From positions 124,001 through 188,000 of the forward strand of contig JAKFYI010000016.1 in assembly GCA_021730985.1 (NCBI GenBank): 64,000 nt of DNA, in the 5' to 3' direction. The position numbers were made by a program, and so were the translations under genes. The stretch is from Hyphomicrobiales bacterium. GTDB lineage: Bacteria; Pseudomonadota; Alphaproteobacteria; Rhizobiales; Xanthobacteraceae. Under the pieces are notes generated by a model. The model searched no databases. It saw nothing but the letters and a program-made list of their open reading frames with translations, and was not told where the DNA came from. Position 1 is the stretch's first letter. Each line of letters begins with the position of its first letter. This document shows positions 40,904 through 50,620 of this stretch, piece by piece.

Positions 40904-42580
40904 CTATGGCCGCGCGGCGGGCCGCGCCGCCCGCGCCGGCGCGCGGCCGGTCGCAGCCGCGGGCTGCGGGTTGGCCTGCTGCTCGAGCACGCGCAGCCGC
41001 GCGACGTTCTTCTGGTGCTGCTCGTAGTTGTCGGCGAAAGCGTGGCCGCCGGAGCCGTCGGCGACGAAGAACAATTCCTTGGTCCGCGCCGGATTGGCGG
41101 TGGCTTCCAGCGAGGCGCGGCCCGGGTTGGCGATCGGCCCGGGCGGCAAGCCGTCGATGACATAGGTGTTGTACGGCGTCGGCTGGTCGATCTCGCTGCG
41201 CAGGATGCCGCGCCCCAGCGTACCCTTACCGCCCACAAGGCCGTAGATGATGGTCGGGTCGGACTGCAGCTTCATCTTTTGCTTCAGGCGATTGACGAAC
41301 ACCGCGGCGACCCTCGTGCGCTCCTCGGACTTGCCGGTTTCCTTCTCGACGATCGAGGCCAGCACCACCAGTTGCTCGGCGGAGCGGATCGGGAGGTCGG
41401 GCATGCGTCGGTCCCAGATTTCCTGCACCAGCCGGCGATGCTGCTGCTGCATTCGCTGGATCATCTGCTCGCGCGTCATGCCCCGCGTGTACCGGTACGT
41501 CTCCGGCAGCATGGTGCCTTCGCGCGGCACCTCGCGGATGTTTCCGGTCAGCACCTCATTCTCCAGCAGGCGCTGCACGATCTGGTCCGAGGTCAGCCCT
41601 TCGGCCACGGTGAACGCATGCTGCACCACCTTGCCGTCGATGATGGTGTTGACCACGTCGTGCAGGCTGGCATTTCGCGGAAACTGGTATTCGCCGTACT
41701 TGAGTTCGTCGCGCGCCTTGAGCAGCAGCGCGCCAGCCATGAATAGATAAGGCTGATCGATCACACCTTCGCGCTGCAGCAGATCGGCGGTGTCGCGGAT
41801 GCCGCCGCGCGGAATGTTGACGATCTTTTCGCTAGCCAGCGGGCCCGGCAGATCGAACCGCTGCTTGCCGATCACGAAGCCGACGCCGGCGCCGATCGTC
41901 GCGAGGAACAGCAGCGTCAGCAGCAGGTTTCCGGCGATCACGAACGGATGCCGCGCACGCTTGGAGCGGCGCTTCGGCGCAGGCATGCGTTCCGGCTCAA
42001 GCGCGGCCCGCGCGCTGCGCGGGGTGATGCGCTTGGGATCGAGCAATGGTGAATCCAACGCGCCGGCCTGCATCGGCGGATAAGGATCACCGGCGCCATG
42101 AACCGCGCGGCTGCTCTCGGGCGGCAGCGGCGGCGCGGCCGCAACAGGCGGCACGGGACGCGCAGCTTGTGGCGGCTGAGCCGGTTGTTGCTGCTGCCGT
42201 GCAGCGGCGGCGGGCGGCGCTGCCGCGGTGGGCGCCGCGCTGCGCTGGGCCGGTTGTTGCGAGGACTGCGCGGATGCCGCAGGCGCCGCAACGCGCTGCT
42301 GCTGTTGTTGCGGCGGAGCAGCCGGACGTTGCGCCGGAGGGGGCGGAGCCGCGGGCGCCGGACGCGGCGGCGCGGCTTGCGGCGCAGGCGCTGCCGGACG
42401 CATTTGCGGTTGCTGCGGCGGCGCGGCGGGACGCGGAGTGGGTGCAGCGGGCGCCGGCTGGAACGGATTGCCGTGCGCCGGATCGGCCTGCGAACGCGGC
42501 GGACTCCCGGATGGCCCGAAGCCTGGCGGCGGCGGCCGTCCCTTGCCGTTGCCACCGGGCGGTGGGTTGGATGAATTCAC
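40904..42580 (-). CDS. mltG: Endolytic transglycosylase MltG with long Pro/Ala/Gln-rich N-terminus
   Basis: 558 residues from GTG 42580, with GGGAG upstream. Residues 1-165 are low-complexity Pro/Ala/Gln, 200-211 are basic, and one membrane helix spans 212-238. The periplasmic YceG fold follows with the LysM-like part, and the catalytic Glu is E412 in LASIVEKETG. SDPTIIYGL and GLPPGPIANPG are conserved. It cuts nascent glycan strands near the septum. Typical MltG is about 340 residues, so the cytoplasmic extension is large here. Confidence 0.92.
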   Translation of the reverse strand: MNSSNPPPGGNGKGRPPPPGFGPSGSPPRSQADPAHGNPFQPAPAAPTPRPAAPPQQPQMRPAAPAPQAAPPRPAPAAPPPPAQRPAAPPQQQQQRVAAPAASAQSSQQPAQRSAAPTAAAPPAAAARQQQQPAQPPQAARPVPPVAAAPPLPPESSRAVHGAGDPYPPMQAGALDSPLLDPKRITPRSARAALEPERMPAPKRRSKRARHPFVIAGNLLLTLLFLATIGAGVGFVIGKQRFDLPGPLASEKIVNIPRGGIRDTADLLQREGVIDQPYLFMAGALLLKARDELKYGEYQFPRNASLHDVVNTIIDGKVVQHAFTVAEGLTSDQIVQRLLENEVLTGNIREVPREGTMLPETYRYTRGMTREQMIQRMQQQHRRLVQEIWDRRMPDLPIRSAEQLVVLASIVEKETGKSEERTRVAAVFVNRLKQKMKLQSDPTIIYGLVGGKGTLGRGILRSEIDQPTPYNTYVIDGLPPGPIANPGRASLEATANPARTKELFFVADGSGGHAFADNYEQHQKNVARLRVLEQQANPQPAAATGRAPARAARPAARP

Positions 42581-42758
42581 CGCCCTGCTCCCGCATTCAT
42601 GCGCGCACCATTCCTATGACTTCAAATTCGCGAAACCGCACATGAATGGCGTGTCGGCGCCGATGGTCGCAGATTTCTCGTGCCCTGCCCATGTTTTTTA
42701 GCATTTCCCCTGGGACACGGACGAAGCGGGTGACATTGAGAAAGCAAATATGGCGAAA

Positions 42759-42773
42759 CGGTGGACACCACCG
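42759..42773 (-). terminator. Short hairpin after fabF
   Basis: Stem CGGTGG / CCACCG with a 3-nt loop, starting 16 bp after the fabF stop and followed by TTT on the minus strand. It is weak and may only attenuate read-through into mltG. Confidence 0.35.
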
Positions 42774-42788
42774 GTCATGGCGCCACGG

Positions 42789-44054
<1,266 letters not shown>

Positions 44055-44185
44055 CTCTTGGCCCGCAAGCTCACGCGTCACCCGTCAATGCATCGTGCAT
44101 GTGCCGTACATTTCAGGCACCCGCCGCGGCACCTTGTCCGGCCGCCACGGCATGGCCGAGGCCCGGAGCCGAAGCTCCGGCGGGA

Positions 44186-44425
44186 TCAGCTCTTGGCGTT
44201 CTTTTCGAGGAACTTGGTGGCGTCACCGACCGTGAGAATGGTCTCCGCCGCGTCATCGGGAATTTCGCAGCCGAACTCTTCCTCGAAGGCCATCACGAGT
44301 TCGACGGTATCGAGACTGTCGGCGCCGAGGTCATCGATGAAGCTCGCCGCTTCCGTGACCTTGTCGGGCTCGACGCCCAAATGCTCGACCACAATCTTCT
44401 TCACTCGCTCGCCAATATCACTCAT
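44186..44425 (-). CDS. acpP: Acyl carrier protein
   Basis: 79 residues, acidic. The phosphopantetheine attachment Ser is S37 in [18 protein letters not shown] lies about 7 nt before the ATG. It carries acyl chains for the neighbouring Fab enzymes. The 233 bp to fabG hold a bulged hairpin in its leader at about 44459-44490 (GTTGGGCTC / GAGCCAAC). Confidence 0.97.
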   Translation of the reverse strand: MSDIGERVKKIVVEHLGVEPDKVTEAASFIDDLGADSLDTVELVMAFEEEFGCEIPDDAAETILTVGDATKFLEKNAKS

Positions 44426-44658
44426 CGTCTAACCCTCTAGTTGGTCGCTCTAGGTAGCGTTGGGCTCGATCAGCGGCCTTGAGCCAACGAATTTTGTGCG
44501 TCGCCTCACCTGACAGCACGGTCGCGAGCGGACCGCGTATCGCCCTCGCCCATCAGTTGCCCCAGCAAGGCCGCGGTTCGGTTAAAACACACTTCACCAG
44601 CCTTGACTAGCGCCCGGCAACTCACCGGAATCCCCGGGCCGGGCCAGAATTGCAGGCT

Positions 44659-45393
44659 TCATATCATCGCCATCCCGCCGTTGACGTGAAGGGTCTGGCC
44701 GGTGACATAGGCCGCCTCGTTGGAGGCAAGATAGACCACGGCGGCCGCAACATCATCGCCGGAACCAAGCCGGCCCGCCGGAACCATGGTCAGGATCGCC
44801 TCGCGCTGCTTGTCGTTCAACTTGTCCGTCATCGGCGTTGCGATGAAGCCCGGCGCCACGCAGTTCGCGGTCACGCCGCGCTTGGCGTATTCCTTGCCGA
44901 CCGATTTGAACATTCCGATCATGCCGGCCTTGGCGGCTGTGTAGTTGCTCTGCCCCGCGTTGCCGGTGACGCCGACCACGGATGTAATGCCGATAACGCG
45001 GCCGAACCGCCGCCGCATCATGCCCTTCACCGCGGCGCGCGCGAGGCGGAAGGTCGATGTCAGGTTGACGTTGAGGACCTGGTCCCAATCCTCGTCGCGC
45101 AGCGCGACGAACAGGTTGTCCTTGGTGATGCCGGCGTTGGCCACCAGGATGTCGAGCTGACCCAGCGCCTCCTCGGCCTTGGGCACCAGCGCCTCGACCG
45201 CATCCTTGTCGGCCAGGTCGCACGGCAGCACCGCAGCGCCCCCGAGTTCGGCCGCCAGCGTATCGAGCGCCTCCCGCCGCGTGCCGGACAGCGCCACCTT
45301 GGCGCCCCGGGCGTGCAGCGCGCGCGCGATGGCGCCGCCGATGCCACCCGTCGCGCCGGTCACCAGCGCGGTCTTGCCGGTCAGGTCGAACAT
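44659..45393 (-). CDS. fabG: 3-oxoacyl-ACP reductase
   Basis: 244 residues from ATG 45393, where GGAGAG precedes at about 6 nt. An in-frame extension to 45846 overlaps fabD and was rejected. The SDR motifs are TGATGGIGGAIA (cofactor), NAGITKD, catalytic Ser in GITSVVG, and YTAAK (Tyr and Lys). It reduces 3-ketoacyl-ACP with NADPH. Confidence 0.97.
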   Translation of the reverse strand: MFDLTGKTALVTGATGGIGGAIARALHARGAKVALSGTRREALDTLAAELGGAAVLPCDLADKDAVEALVPKAEEALGQLDILVANAGITKDNLFVALRDEDWDQVLNVNLTSTFRLARAAVKGMMRRRFGRVIGITSVVGVTGNAGQSNYTAAKAGMIGMFKSVGKEYAKRGVTANCVAPGFIATPMTDKLNDKQREAILTMVPAGRLGSGDDVAAAVVYLASNEAAYVTGQTLHVNGGMAMI

Positions 45394-45404
45394 GGTTCTC
45401 TCCT

Positions 45405-46352
45405 TCAGCCGCCGCGCGCGGTTTTGAACGCCGCGACGTCGTCCGGCGTGCCGATTGCCGTTCCGGTGGCGCCGTCGGCGATGCGCTTGACGAGACCGGT
45501 CAGCACCTTGCCCGCACCGACCTCGTAGAATGTCGTGACGCCCTGCGCGGCCATCGTCGCCACGCACTCGCGCCAGCGCACCGTTCCGGTCACCTGCTCG
45601 ACCAGCCGGCGCACGATCTCCTGCGGATCGCTGATCGGCTGTGCCAGCACATTGGCAACCACCGGCACCGCCGGCGCTTTCACGTTGGTGTTGCCGAGCG
45701 CCTCCGCCATCGCTTCGGCGGCGGGACGCATCAGCGCGCAATGGAACGGCGCGGACACCTGCAGCATCATCGCACGGCGCGCGCCCCTGGCCTTGGCGAT
45801 CTCGACCGCGCGCTCGACGGCGGACTTGTTGCCGGAGACGACGCACTGGCCGCCGCCGTTGTCGTTGGCGACCTGGCAGACCTCACCTTGCGCTGCTTCG
45901 GCTGCCACTGCGGCGGCCGCATCAAGCTCCATGCCGAGCAGCGCGGCCATGGCGCCGGCACCAACCGGCACCGCCTGCTGCATGGCGCGGCCACGGATGC
46001 GCAGCAGCTTCGCGGTGTCGGCAATCGAGAATGCGCCGGCAGCAGCAAGCGCGGAATATTCGCCGAGCGAATGACCCGCGACGAATTTGGCATCGCGCTT
46101 GAGATCGACGCCGGCTTCGGCTTCGAGCACCCGCATCGCCGCGACCGACACCGCCATCAGCGCGGGCTGCGCGTTCTCGGTCAGCGTCAGCCGGTCGATC
46201 GGGCCGTCCCACATGATGGCGGAGAGCTTCTCGCCGAGCGCCGCATCGACCTCGTCGAATACCGCACGCGCCGGCGCGAACGCGTCCGCCAGCGCCTTGC
46301 CCATGCCCACCGCCTGGCTGCCCTGGCCCGGAAACACAAAGGCTGCCGACAT
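45405..46352 (-). CDS. fabD: Malonyl-CoA:ACP transacylase
   Basis: 315 residues from ATG 46352, chosen because AAGGGG lies 9 nt upstream; ATG 46361 and TTG 46370 are alternatives. FVFPGQGSQAVGMG, the nucleophile motif AGHSLGEYSAL, and APFHCALM (His) define the family. It loads malonate onto ACP. fabG starts 11 bp downstream. It is divergent from rpsF. Confidence 0.96.
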   Translation of the reverse strand: MSAAFVFPGQGSQAVGMGKALADAFAPARAVFDEVDAALGEKLSAIMWDGPIDRLTLTENAQPALMAVSVAAMRVLEAEAGVDLKRDAKFVAGHSLGEYSALAAAGAFSIADTAKLLRIRGRAMQQAVPVGAGAMAALLGMELDAAAAVAAEAAQGEVCQVANDNGGGQCVVSGNKSAVERAVEIAKARGARRAMMLQVSAPFHCALMRPAAEAMAEALGNTNVKAPAVPVVANVLAQPISDPQEIVRRLVEQVTGTVRWRECVATMAAQGVTTFYEVGAGKVLTGLVKRIADGATGTAIGTPDDVAAFKTARGG

Positions 46353-46549
46353 CGCTTCCATCCCCTTCAAAAGTCGCGTCGAAAAGCCCCGAACCGGTGC
46401 GGTGTGTCAAGTTGCCCCCCTTAGCCGCGAATTGAGCCATCAGGGGCGCAAACCGGGCACTCAGAGAACCGGCCAGCCGGGGCCTGCCTTTCGTGAACCG
46501 TACCCGGCGTCATGGTTCTCCAGGAACGCCGGAAGCACGGCCTGCGCGC

Positions 46550-46577
46550 TTGTCTTTCCGTCAAAACACCCTATAAA
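46550..46577 (+). promoter_or_regulatory. Candidate sigma-70-type promoter of the rpsF block
   Basis: TTGTCT (46550-46555), a 16-nt spacer, then TATAAA (46572-46577). This gives a leader of about 165 nt before the rpsF start. No better pair is visible in the fabD-rpsF intergenic (46353-46752). Confidence 0.5.
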
Positions 46578-46638
46578 CCCCCCACTTCGTCATTCGGCCG
46601 GGAGCTGAACGGACGGCTGCCAGGGCTTTCGGGCTTTT

Positions 46639-46709
46639 GGCGGTAGGACCTTCTGGTCCGGCGTCCCGTGTTCCCGCCTTCAGAGCATCGAGCCTTCCCG
46701 AAGGCTCGA
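46639..46709 (+). promoter_or_regulatory. Structured rpsF leader (candidate S6:S18-type autoregulatory RNA)
   Basis: First structure: outer stem GGCGG (46639-46643) / CCGCC (46674-46678) around an inner hairpin GGACC-TTCT-GGTCC (46646-46659), leaving a large 3' internal loop rich in CCG. Second hairpin: TCGAGCCTT-CCCG-AAGGCTCGA (46688-46709), a perfect 9-bp stem. A leader motif bound by the S6:S18 pair is known in many bacteria; whether this is one needs a covariance search. The second hairpin could instead be a small palindromic repeat. Confidence 0.35.
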
Positions 46710-46752
46710 AGGGCTTGGCGCCGAAAGACGATTGAACAGAGGAAGGCTAATC

Positions 46753-47241
46753 ATGCCGCTATACGAACACGTCTATCTCGCGCGCCAGGACGCCAGCGCG
46801 CAGCAGGTCGAGGAATTGACCGCGCAATTCACCGGCATCATCGAGCAGATGGGCGGCAAAGTCGCCAAGATGGAATACTGGGGCATCAAGTCGCTCTCGT
46901 TCCGCATCAACAAGAACCGCAAGGCGCACTTCACGCTGATGAACGTGGACGGGCCGGCTGCTGCGCTCACCGAGATCGAGCGTCAGGAGCGCATCAGCGA
47001 AGACGTGCTGCGCTATATCACCATCCGCGTCGATGAACTGGAGGAAGGCCCCTCCGCGATGATGCGCAAGGTCGACCGCGATCGCGAGCGTGACGAGCGC
47101 CGTGACGGCGGCGGCGGCGGTGGCCGATTCGGCGGCGGTGGCGACCGCTTCGGCGGCGGCGACCGGTTCGACCGTGGCGATCGTCCGCCACGCCGCGACC
47201 GCGATGAAGGCCGCCCGCGCGACGACGCGGCAACGGAGTAA
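46753..47241 (+). CDS. rpsF: 30S ribosomal protein S6 with Arg/Asp/Gly-rich tail
   Basis: 162 residues from ATG 46753 with GAGGAAGG upstream. Residues 1-105 are the S6 fold ([33 protein letters not shown]). Residues 118-162 are a tail of Gly runs, three RF units ([17 protein letters not shown]) and alternating Arg/Asp. E. coli S6 is 135 residues with a Glu-rich, post-translationally glutamylated end; this tail is longer and of a different composition. It binds S18 in the platform. Confidence 0.96.
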   Translation: MPLYEHVYLARQDASAQQVEELTAQFTGIIEQMGGKVAKMEYWGIKSLSFRINKNRKAHFTLMNVDGPAAALTEIERQERISEDVLRYITIRVDELEEGPSAMMRKVDRDRERDERRDGGGGGGRFGGGGDRFGGGDRFDRGDRPPRRDRDEGRPRDDAATE

Positions 47242-47246
47242 CGGTC

Positions 47247-47519
47247 ATGGCATTCGGTTCTTCAGGTGGTGGTGCAGGCGCTGGCGCAGGTGGCGCGCGC
47301 CGTCCGTTCTTCCGGCGTCGCAAGACCTGTCCGTTCTCCGGCGAAGGTGCGCCGAAGATCGACTACAAGGACGCCAAGCTGCTGCAGCGCTACGTGTCCG
47401 AGCGCGGCAAGATCGTGCCGAGCCGCATCACCGCGGTGTCGGCCAAGAAGCAGCGCGAACTGGCTCAGGCCATCAAGCGCGCGCGCTTCCTCGGTCTGCT
47501 GCCCTACGTGATCCGCTAA
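47247..47519 (+). CDS. rpsR: 30S ribosomal protein S18
   Basis: 90 residues, 5 bp after rps[17 protein letters not shown] and [19 protein letters not shown] are diagnostic, and the end is [13 protein letters not shown]. The N-terminal 14 residues are Gly/Ala-rich. It pairs with S6. Confidence 0.97.
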   Translation: MAFGSSGGGAGAGAGGARRPFFRRRKTCPFSGEGAPKIDYKDAKLLQRYVSERGKIVPSRITAVSAKKQRELAQAIKRARFLGLLPYVIR

Positions 47520-47659
47520 CGCGGCATTGAGAAATGCGCTCGCCCTCGCGGGCGGGCGCGATGGTGCAAGCAATCGAGGGTGCCGGGAACAGTCCCGGGA
47601 TCCGACAGTTGGGGCGGACTTCGATCCGCCTCTAACCGCTCAAGGGGCGGGACAGCTCG

Positions 47660-48607
47660 ATGATGCAGATGATTCTCATCGGTATTGGAGCGGGAGCCGC
47701 GACGGCTTTGCTGTTCGCGTCGGTTGCATCCGGCTCGCTGATCTCCGTGTTGCTGTTCTATCTGGCGCCGCTGCCGATCCTGATCGCGGCGCTCGGCTGG
47801 AGCCAATGGGCGGGCCTGATCGCCGCGGTGTTCGCTTCGCTCAGCCTCGCCGCGGTGTTCGGCCCGTTCTTCTTCGCAGCATTCCTGTTCGGGATCGGCC
47901 TGCCCGCGTGGTGGCTCGGCTACCTCACCCTGCTGGCGCGCCCCACCGGAGCGCCGCCGCCCGGCGACATGGAGTGGTATCCGGCCGGCAACCTGGTGGT
48001 CTGGAGCGCGCTGATCGGCGCGCTGATCGTGACCGCGGCACTCATCAACATCAGCGGCAACGATGACGGCTTCCGCGCGGCGCTGCGCGCCGGACTTGAG
48101 CGCGTGTTGCGCGACCGTGGGCCGAAAGCGCCCGACATCAACCGTCTGCTCGATTTCCTGGTGCTGGCGCTGCCGCCGGCCGCCGCTGTGCTGACCACCA
48201 TCACCGGCGTGCTCAACCTGTGGCTTGCAGGCCGCGTCGTGTCGGTGTCGGGCCGCCTGAAGCGGCCGCAGCCCGATCTGTCAGCAATGCAGTTTCCATT
48301 CTACGCGCCGCTGCTGACCGGCGGCGCCATCGCAGGCTCCTTCCTGCCGGGACTGGCCGGCACCATCGCCGGCGTGCTCGCCGCCAGCATGCTGATGGCC
48401 TATGCGATCCTCGGATTTGCCGTGCTGCACAACATCACGCGCGGCGTCAAAAGCCGGATGCTGATGCTGGGCGGCGTCTACACCGCAGTGCTTGTGCTGG
48501 GCTGGCCCGCGCTCGTCATGATGATGATCGGCCTGATCGACGCCGCTCTCGACATTCGCGGCCGTATCGCGCAACGGCGCGGCCTGCCGCCACCAACCGG
48601 AACCTGA
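47660..48607 (+). CDS. DUF2232 family membrane protein
   Basis: 315 residues with about eight hydrophobic segments, starting MMQMILIGIGAGAATALLFASV. The family (DUF2232) is conserved between rpsR and rplI in alphaproteobacteria and relates loosely to the YybS/S-component-like proteins. No function is assigned. It has its own spacing of 140 bp after rpsR with several short GC-rich hairpins. Position within the ribosomal operon suggests co-expression, not a ribosomal role. Confidence 0.8.
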   Translation: MMQMILIGIGAGAATALLFASVASGSLISVLLFYLAPLPILIAALGWSQWAGLIAAVFASLSLAAVFGPFFFAAFLFGIGLPAWWLGYLTLLARPTGAPPPGDMEWYPAGNLVVWSALIGALIVTAALINISGNDDGFRAALRAGLERVLRDRGPKAPDINRLLDFLVLALPPAAAVLTTITGVLNLWLAGRVVSVSGRLKRPQPDLSAMQFPFYAPLLTGGAIAGSFLPGLAGTIAGVLAASMLMAYAILGFAVLHNITRGVKSRMLMLGGVYTAVLVLGWPALVMMMIGLIDAALDIRGRIAQRRGLPPPTGT

Positions 48608-48639
48608 CTTCAACCCACTGACAAACTCGGAGACGTAAG

Positions 48640-49263
48640 ATGGAAGTGATCCTGCTCGAACGCATCGCCAAGCTCGGCCAGATGGGCGACGTGGTGCGCG
48701 TGAAAGACGGCTTTGCCCGCAACTTCCTGCTGCCGCAGGGCAAGGCGTTGCGCGCCACCGGCGACAACAAGTCCAAATTCGAAGGGATGAAGGCCGAACT
48801 GCAGGTCCGCAACCTCGAAGCCAAGGGTGACGCCGGCAAGATCGCGGCCAAGCTCAACGGCCAGACCTTCAAGGCGGTGCGCCAGGCCTCCGAAGTCGGC
48901 CAGCTCTACGGCTCGGTGACGCCGCGCGATCTCGCGGGCCTGCTCAACGACGGCGGCTTCACCGTCGACCGCAACCAGATCGCTCTCAACGTCCCGATCA
49001 AGACGATCGGCGCGCACAAGGTGCCGGTGCTGCTGCATCCGGAGGTCGAGGTGACCATCACGCTTTACGTCGCGCGCAGCCTCGACGAGGCCGAGCGCCT
49101 CGCCCGCGGCGAGAACGTGACCGTGCAGCGCGATCCGGGCGACGACGAGGACGAAGCCGCACAGGCGGTTGCCGCGGCGGAAACCTTCTTCGAGCCGGAA
49201 GCGCTGAAGGGCGACGGCGAGAAGACGGACGAAGCGGCAGGAGCTGCGGCCGACAAGGCCTGA
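48640..49263 (+). CDS. rplI: 50S ribosomal protein L9 with acidic tail
   Basis: 207 residues. The N domain begins [32 protein letters not shown] (shown to place the start; the rRNA-binding domain), then a long helix and a C-terminal domain to about residue 150. Residues 157-207 are an acidic Ala/Glu/Asp extension ([20 protein letters not shown]) beyond the E. coli length of 149. AGACG and GGAG precede the ATG. It binds 23S helix 76 and restrains ribosome movement. Confidence 0.95.
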   Translation: MEVILLERIAKLGQMGDVVRVKDGFARNFLLPQGKALRATGDNKSKFEGMKAELQVRNLEAKGDAGKIAAKLNGQTFKAVRQASEVGQLYGSVTPRDLAGLLNDGGFTVDRNQIALNVPIKTIGAHKVPVLLHPEVEVTITLYVARSLDEAERLARGENVTVQRDPGDDEDEAAQAVAAAETFFEPEALKGDGEKTDEAAGAAADKA

Positions 49264-49272
49264 TCCGCTAGC

Positions 49273-49305
49273 GCGGGATGACTGTTCTTCGAATCGTCAT
49301 CCCGC
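49273..49305 (+). terminator. Terminator after rplI
   Basis: Perfect 10-bp stem GCGGGATGAC / GTCATCCCGC, beginning 10 bp after the rplI stop and followed by a T-containing CTTCTTGTTT. It ends the rpsF-rpsR-DUF2232-rplI transcript and faces the converging heme-motif gene. Confidence 0.6.
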
Positions 49306-49320
49306 TCCGGCTTCTTGTTT

Positions 49321-49351
49321 GAGCATGATCTAGTCGAAAATGTCCCACTGG
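49321..49351. repeat. Decayed third copy of the 49-bp palindrome
   Basis: Starts TTGAGCATGATCT, then GTC, GAAA and TCCCACT in the order found in the reverse complement of copy 1 (15382-15430), with small gaps. The other arm is gone. The TAG stop of the heme-motif gene (49330-49332, minus strand) lies in it. Confidence 0.45.
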
Positions 49352-49977
49352 GGCTTTGGCGGCTCCGGTGGCGGAGCCGGCGCCACAGGCGCCGGCGCGG
49401 GCTCCGGCGGCGGAGGGGCAGCGACAGTTTGGCGTCCGCGCGCTGGGGGCTTGCCCGCCGCAGCAGGCGCCGTTGCCGGAGCAGCAGCCGGTTTGGCCTG
49501 ATCGCCGGGTTCGGCGGCAGGCCGCCTCGCCGCCTCGGCGGGCTTGGCGGCATCGTCGGAGCGAGCCGCCGCACGCGGCGGCTTCGCATCCGGCTTTTCC
49601 GGCCGCGCCGCCCGTGCGTCGCCGGGAACGCCCGCCAGATAAGCCGCCAGCGCCGCCGCGCTTTCGCGGCTGTTGGTGTAGTGCTCGCGCAGGAAGCTCG
49701 CGAGACCGGACTGTCCCCTGTCCTTGGCCAGCCCCTGCGGTCCCTTATGACAGCCGGCGCCGGTGCAATCGCTCGCAAACAGTTGCGGCGCGGGCTTTGC
49801 GCTGAAATTTTCGCCGCGCGCCGCGCCCTGCGGGGGCGGCGCCGATTGGGCCTGGGCCTGGGCCTGGGCCGGGGGCGGCGCCTGGGTCTGCCCAAAGCCC
49901 CATTGCGCTCGGGCATCGGCCGCCGCGCAAACCGCCAGCGCACCGGCTATCGCCAGATGAAGTGCAGGATTTCTCAT
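49330..49977 (-). CDS. Secreted protein with C-x4-C-H heme-like motif and Pro/Ala-rich tail
   Basis: 215 residues from ATG 49977. Signal peptide about 1-24 (ends ADARA). One motif, C71-T-G-A-G-C76-H77, has four residues between the Cys instead of the usual two, as in some multiheme cytochromes c3. FLREHYTNSRESAAALAAYLAGV follows, a helical pattern like the cytochrome c C-terminal helix. Residues 125-215 are Pro/Ala/Lys/Arg-rich and end PPKPQWDIFD. If heme is attached, it would be a periplasmic monoheme electron carrier. This is not proven. Confidence 0.65.
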   Translation of the reverse strand: MRNPALHLAIAGALAVCAAADARAQWGFGQTQAPPPAQAQAQAQSAPPPQGAARGENFSAKPAPQLFASDCTGAGCHKGPQGLAKDRGQSGLASFLREHYTNSRESAAALAAYLAGVPGDARAARPEKPDAKPPRAAARSDDAAKPAEAARRPAAEPGDQAKPAAAPATAPAAAGKPPARGRQTVAAPPPPEPAPAPVAPAPPPEPPKPQWDIFD

Positions 49978-50620
49978 GCCGGACAACGGTATCTCCAGCT
50001 CAGGCGCGAATGCGTCACGCGGTCATAGCGCATATTTGCGCGAAAGTGAGGCGGCAGCGAGCCAAGGCTTGAGATAGCCGGTGCGGCCTGTTGGCCCTGC
50101 CCGTGGCCATGCTTCACCTCCCGAACCGGGCAAATCCCGGTGTCGCGCTGCTGGCCTGAGTCATTGGGCCATTTGAGCCTGCGCTTTGTTCTACGAAAGA
50201 CGCCCCACCCGCTCAAGGGAGGTCAATCAGGGATCGGAGGCGCGGAGCGGATCGGGACTCCGGCAGGCCTCGGACGCTCCTGCGAGTCGGCCCGGCTCGC
50301 CTGTTGCGAAACGCGGACCAGGCGCTTGGCGACGCGCAACTCGCGCGATTGGCGGTGATAACTCCGGATTGCGGTCAAGCCGCACGGCCGATTCACAGCC
50401 GGGACTGTGTGTAACGCGGACAGCGCCAAACTCCCGCTCGCCGCCCTGCCCCGCGGTGCTACGTCATCGGGTCTGCACGGCGCAACGCCATGCGCTGTCT
50501 GTTCCAAGTTCACCCGCGAGTCCCACGATGGTGTGTTGAGTCCGGCTGTCTTCCTAGAAACCTCGTAGAAAAAACCGCGTTCCCGAATTTTGACACACCC
50601 GGCATCTCCGATCGCTGATC
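49978..50620. other. Intergenic region upstream of dnaB (643 bp)
   Basis: No supported gene or RNA is seen. Small palindromes occur, such as ACCGGG-CAAAT-CCCGGT at about 50125-50141. A 17-base string ACGTCATCGGGTCTGCA (50461-50477) is also present at 19313-19329. TTGACA at 50590-50595 lacks a matching -10. The region may hold the dnaB promoter and that of the divergent heme-motif gene. Confidence 0.4.

Noticed and set aside
42100-42580. Long open frames on both strands across the Pro/Ala/Gln-rich start of mltG
   Set aside because: They arise from GC-rich low-complexity codons; the MltG frame has the ribosome site, helix and catalytic domain.
50590-50595. TTGACA upstream of dnaB as a -35 box
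   Set aside because: No -10-like hexamer at 15-19 bp, and the start codon is only 25 bp downstream.
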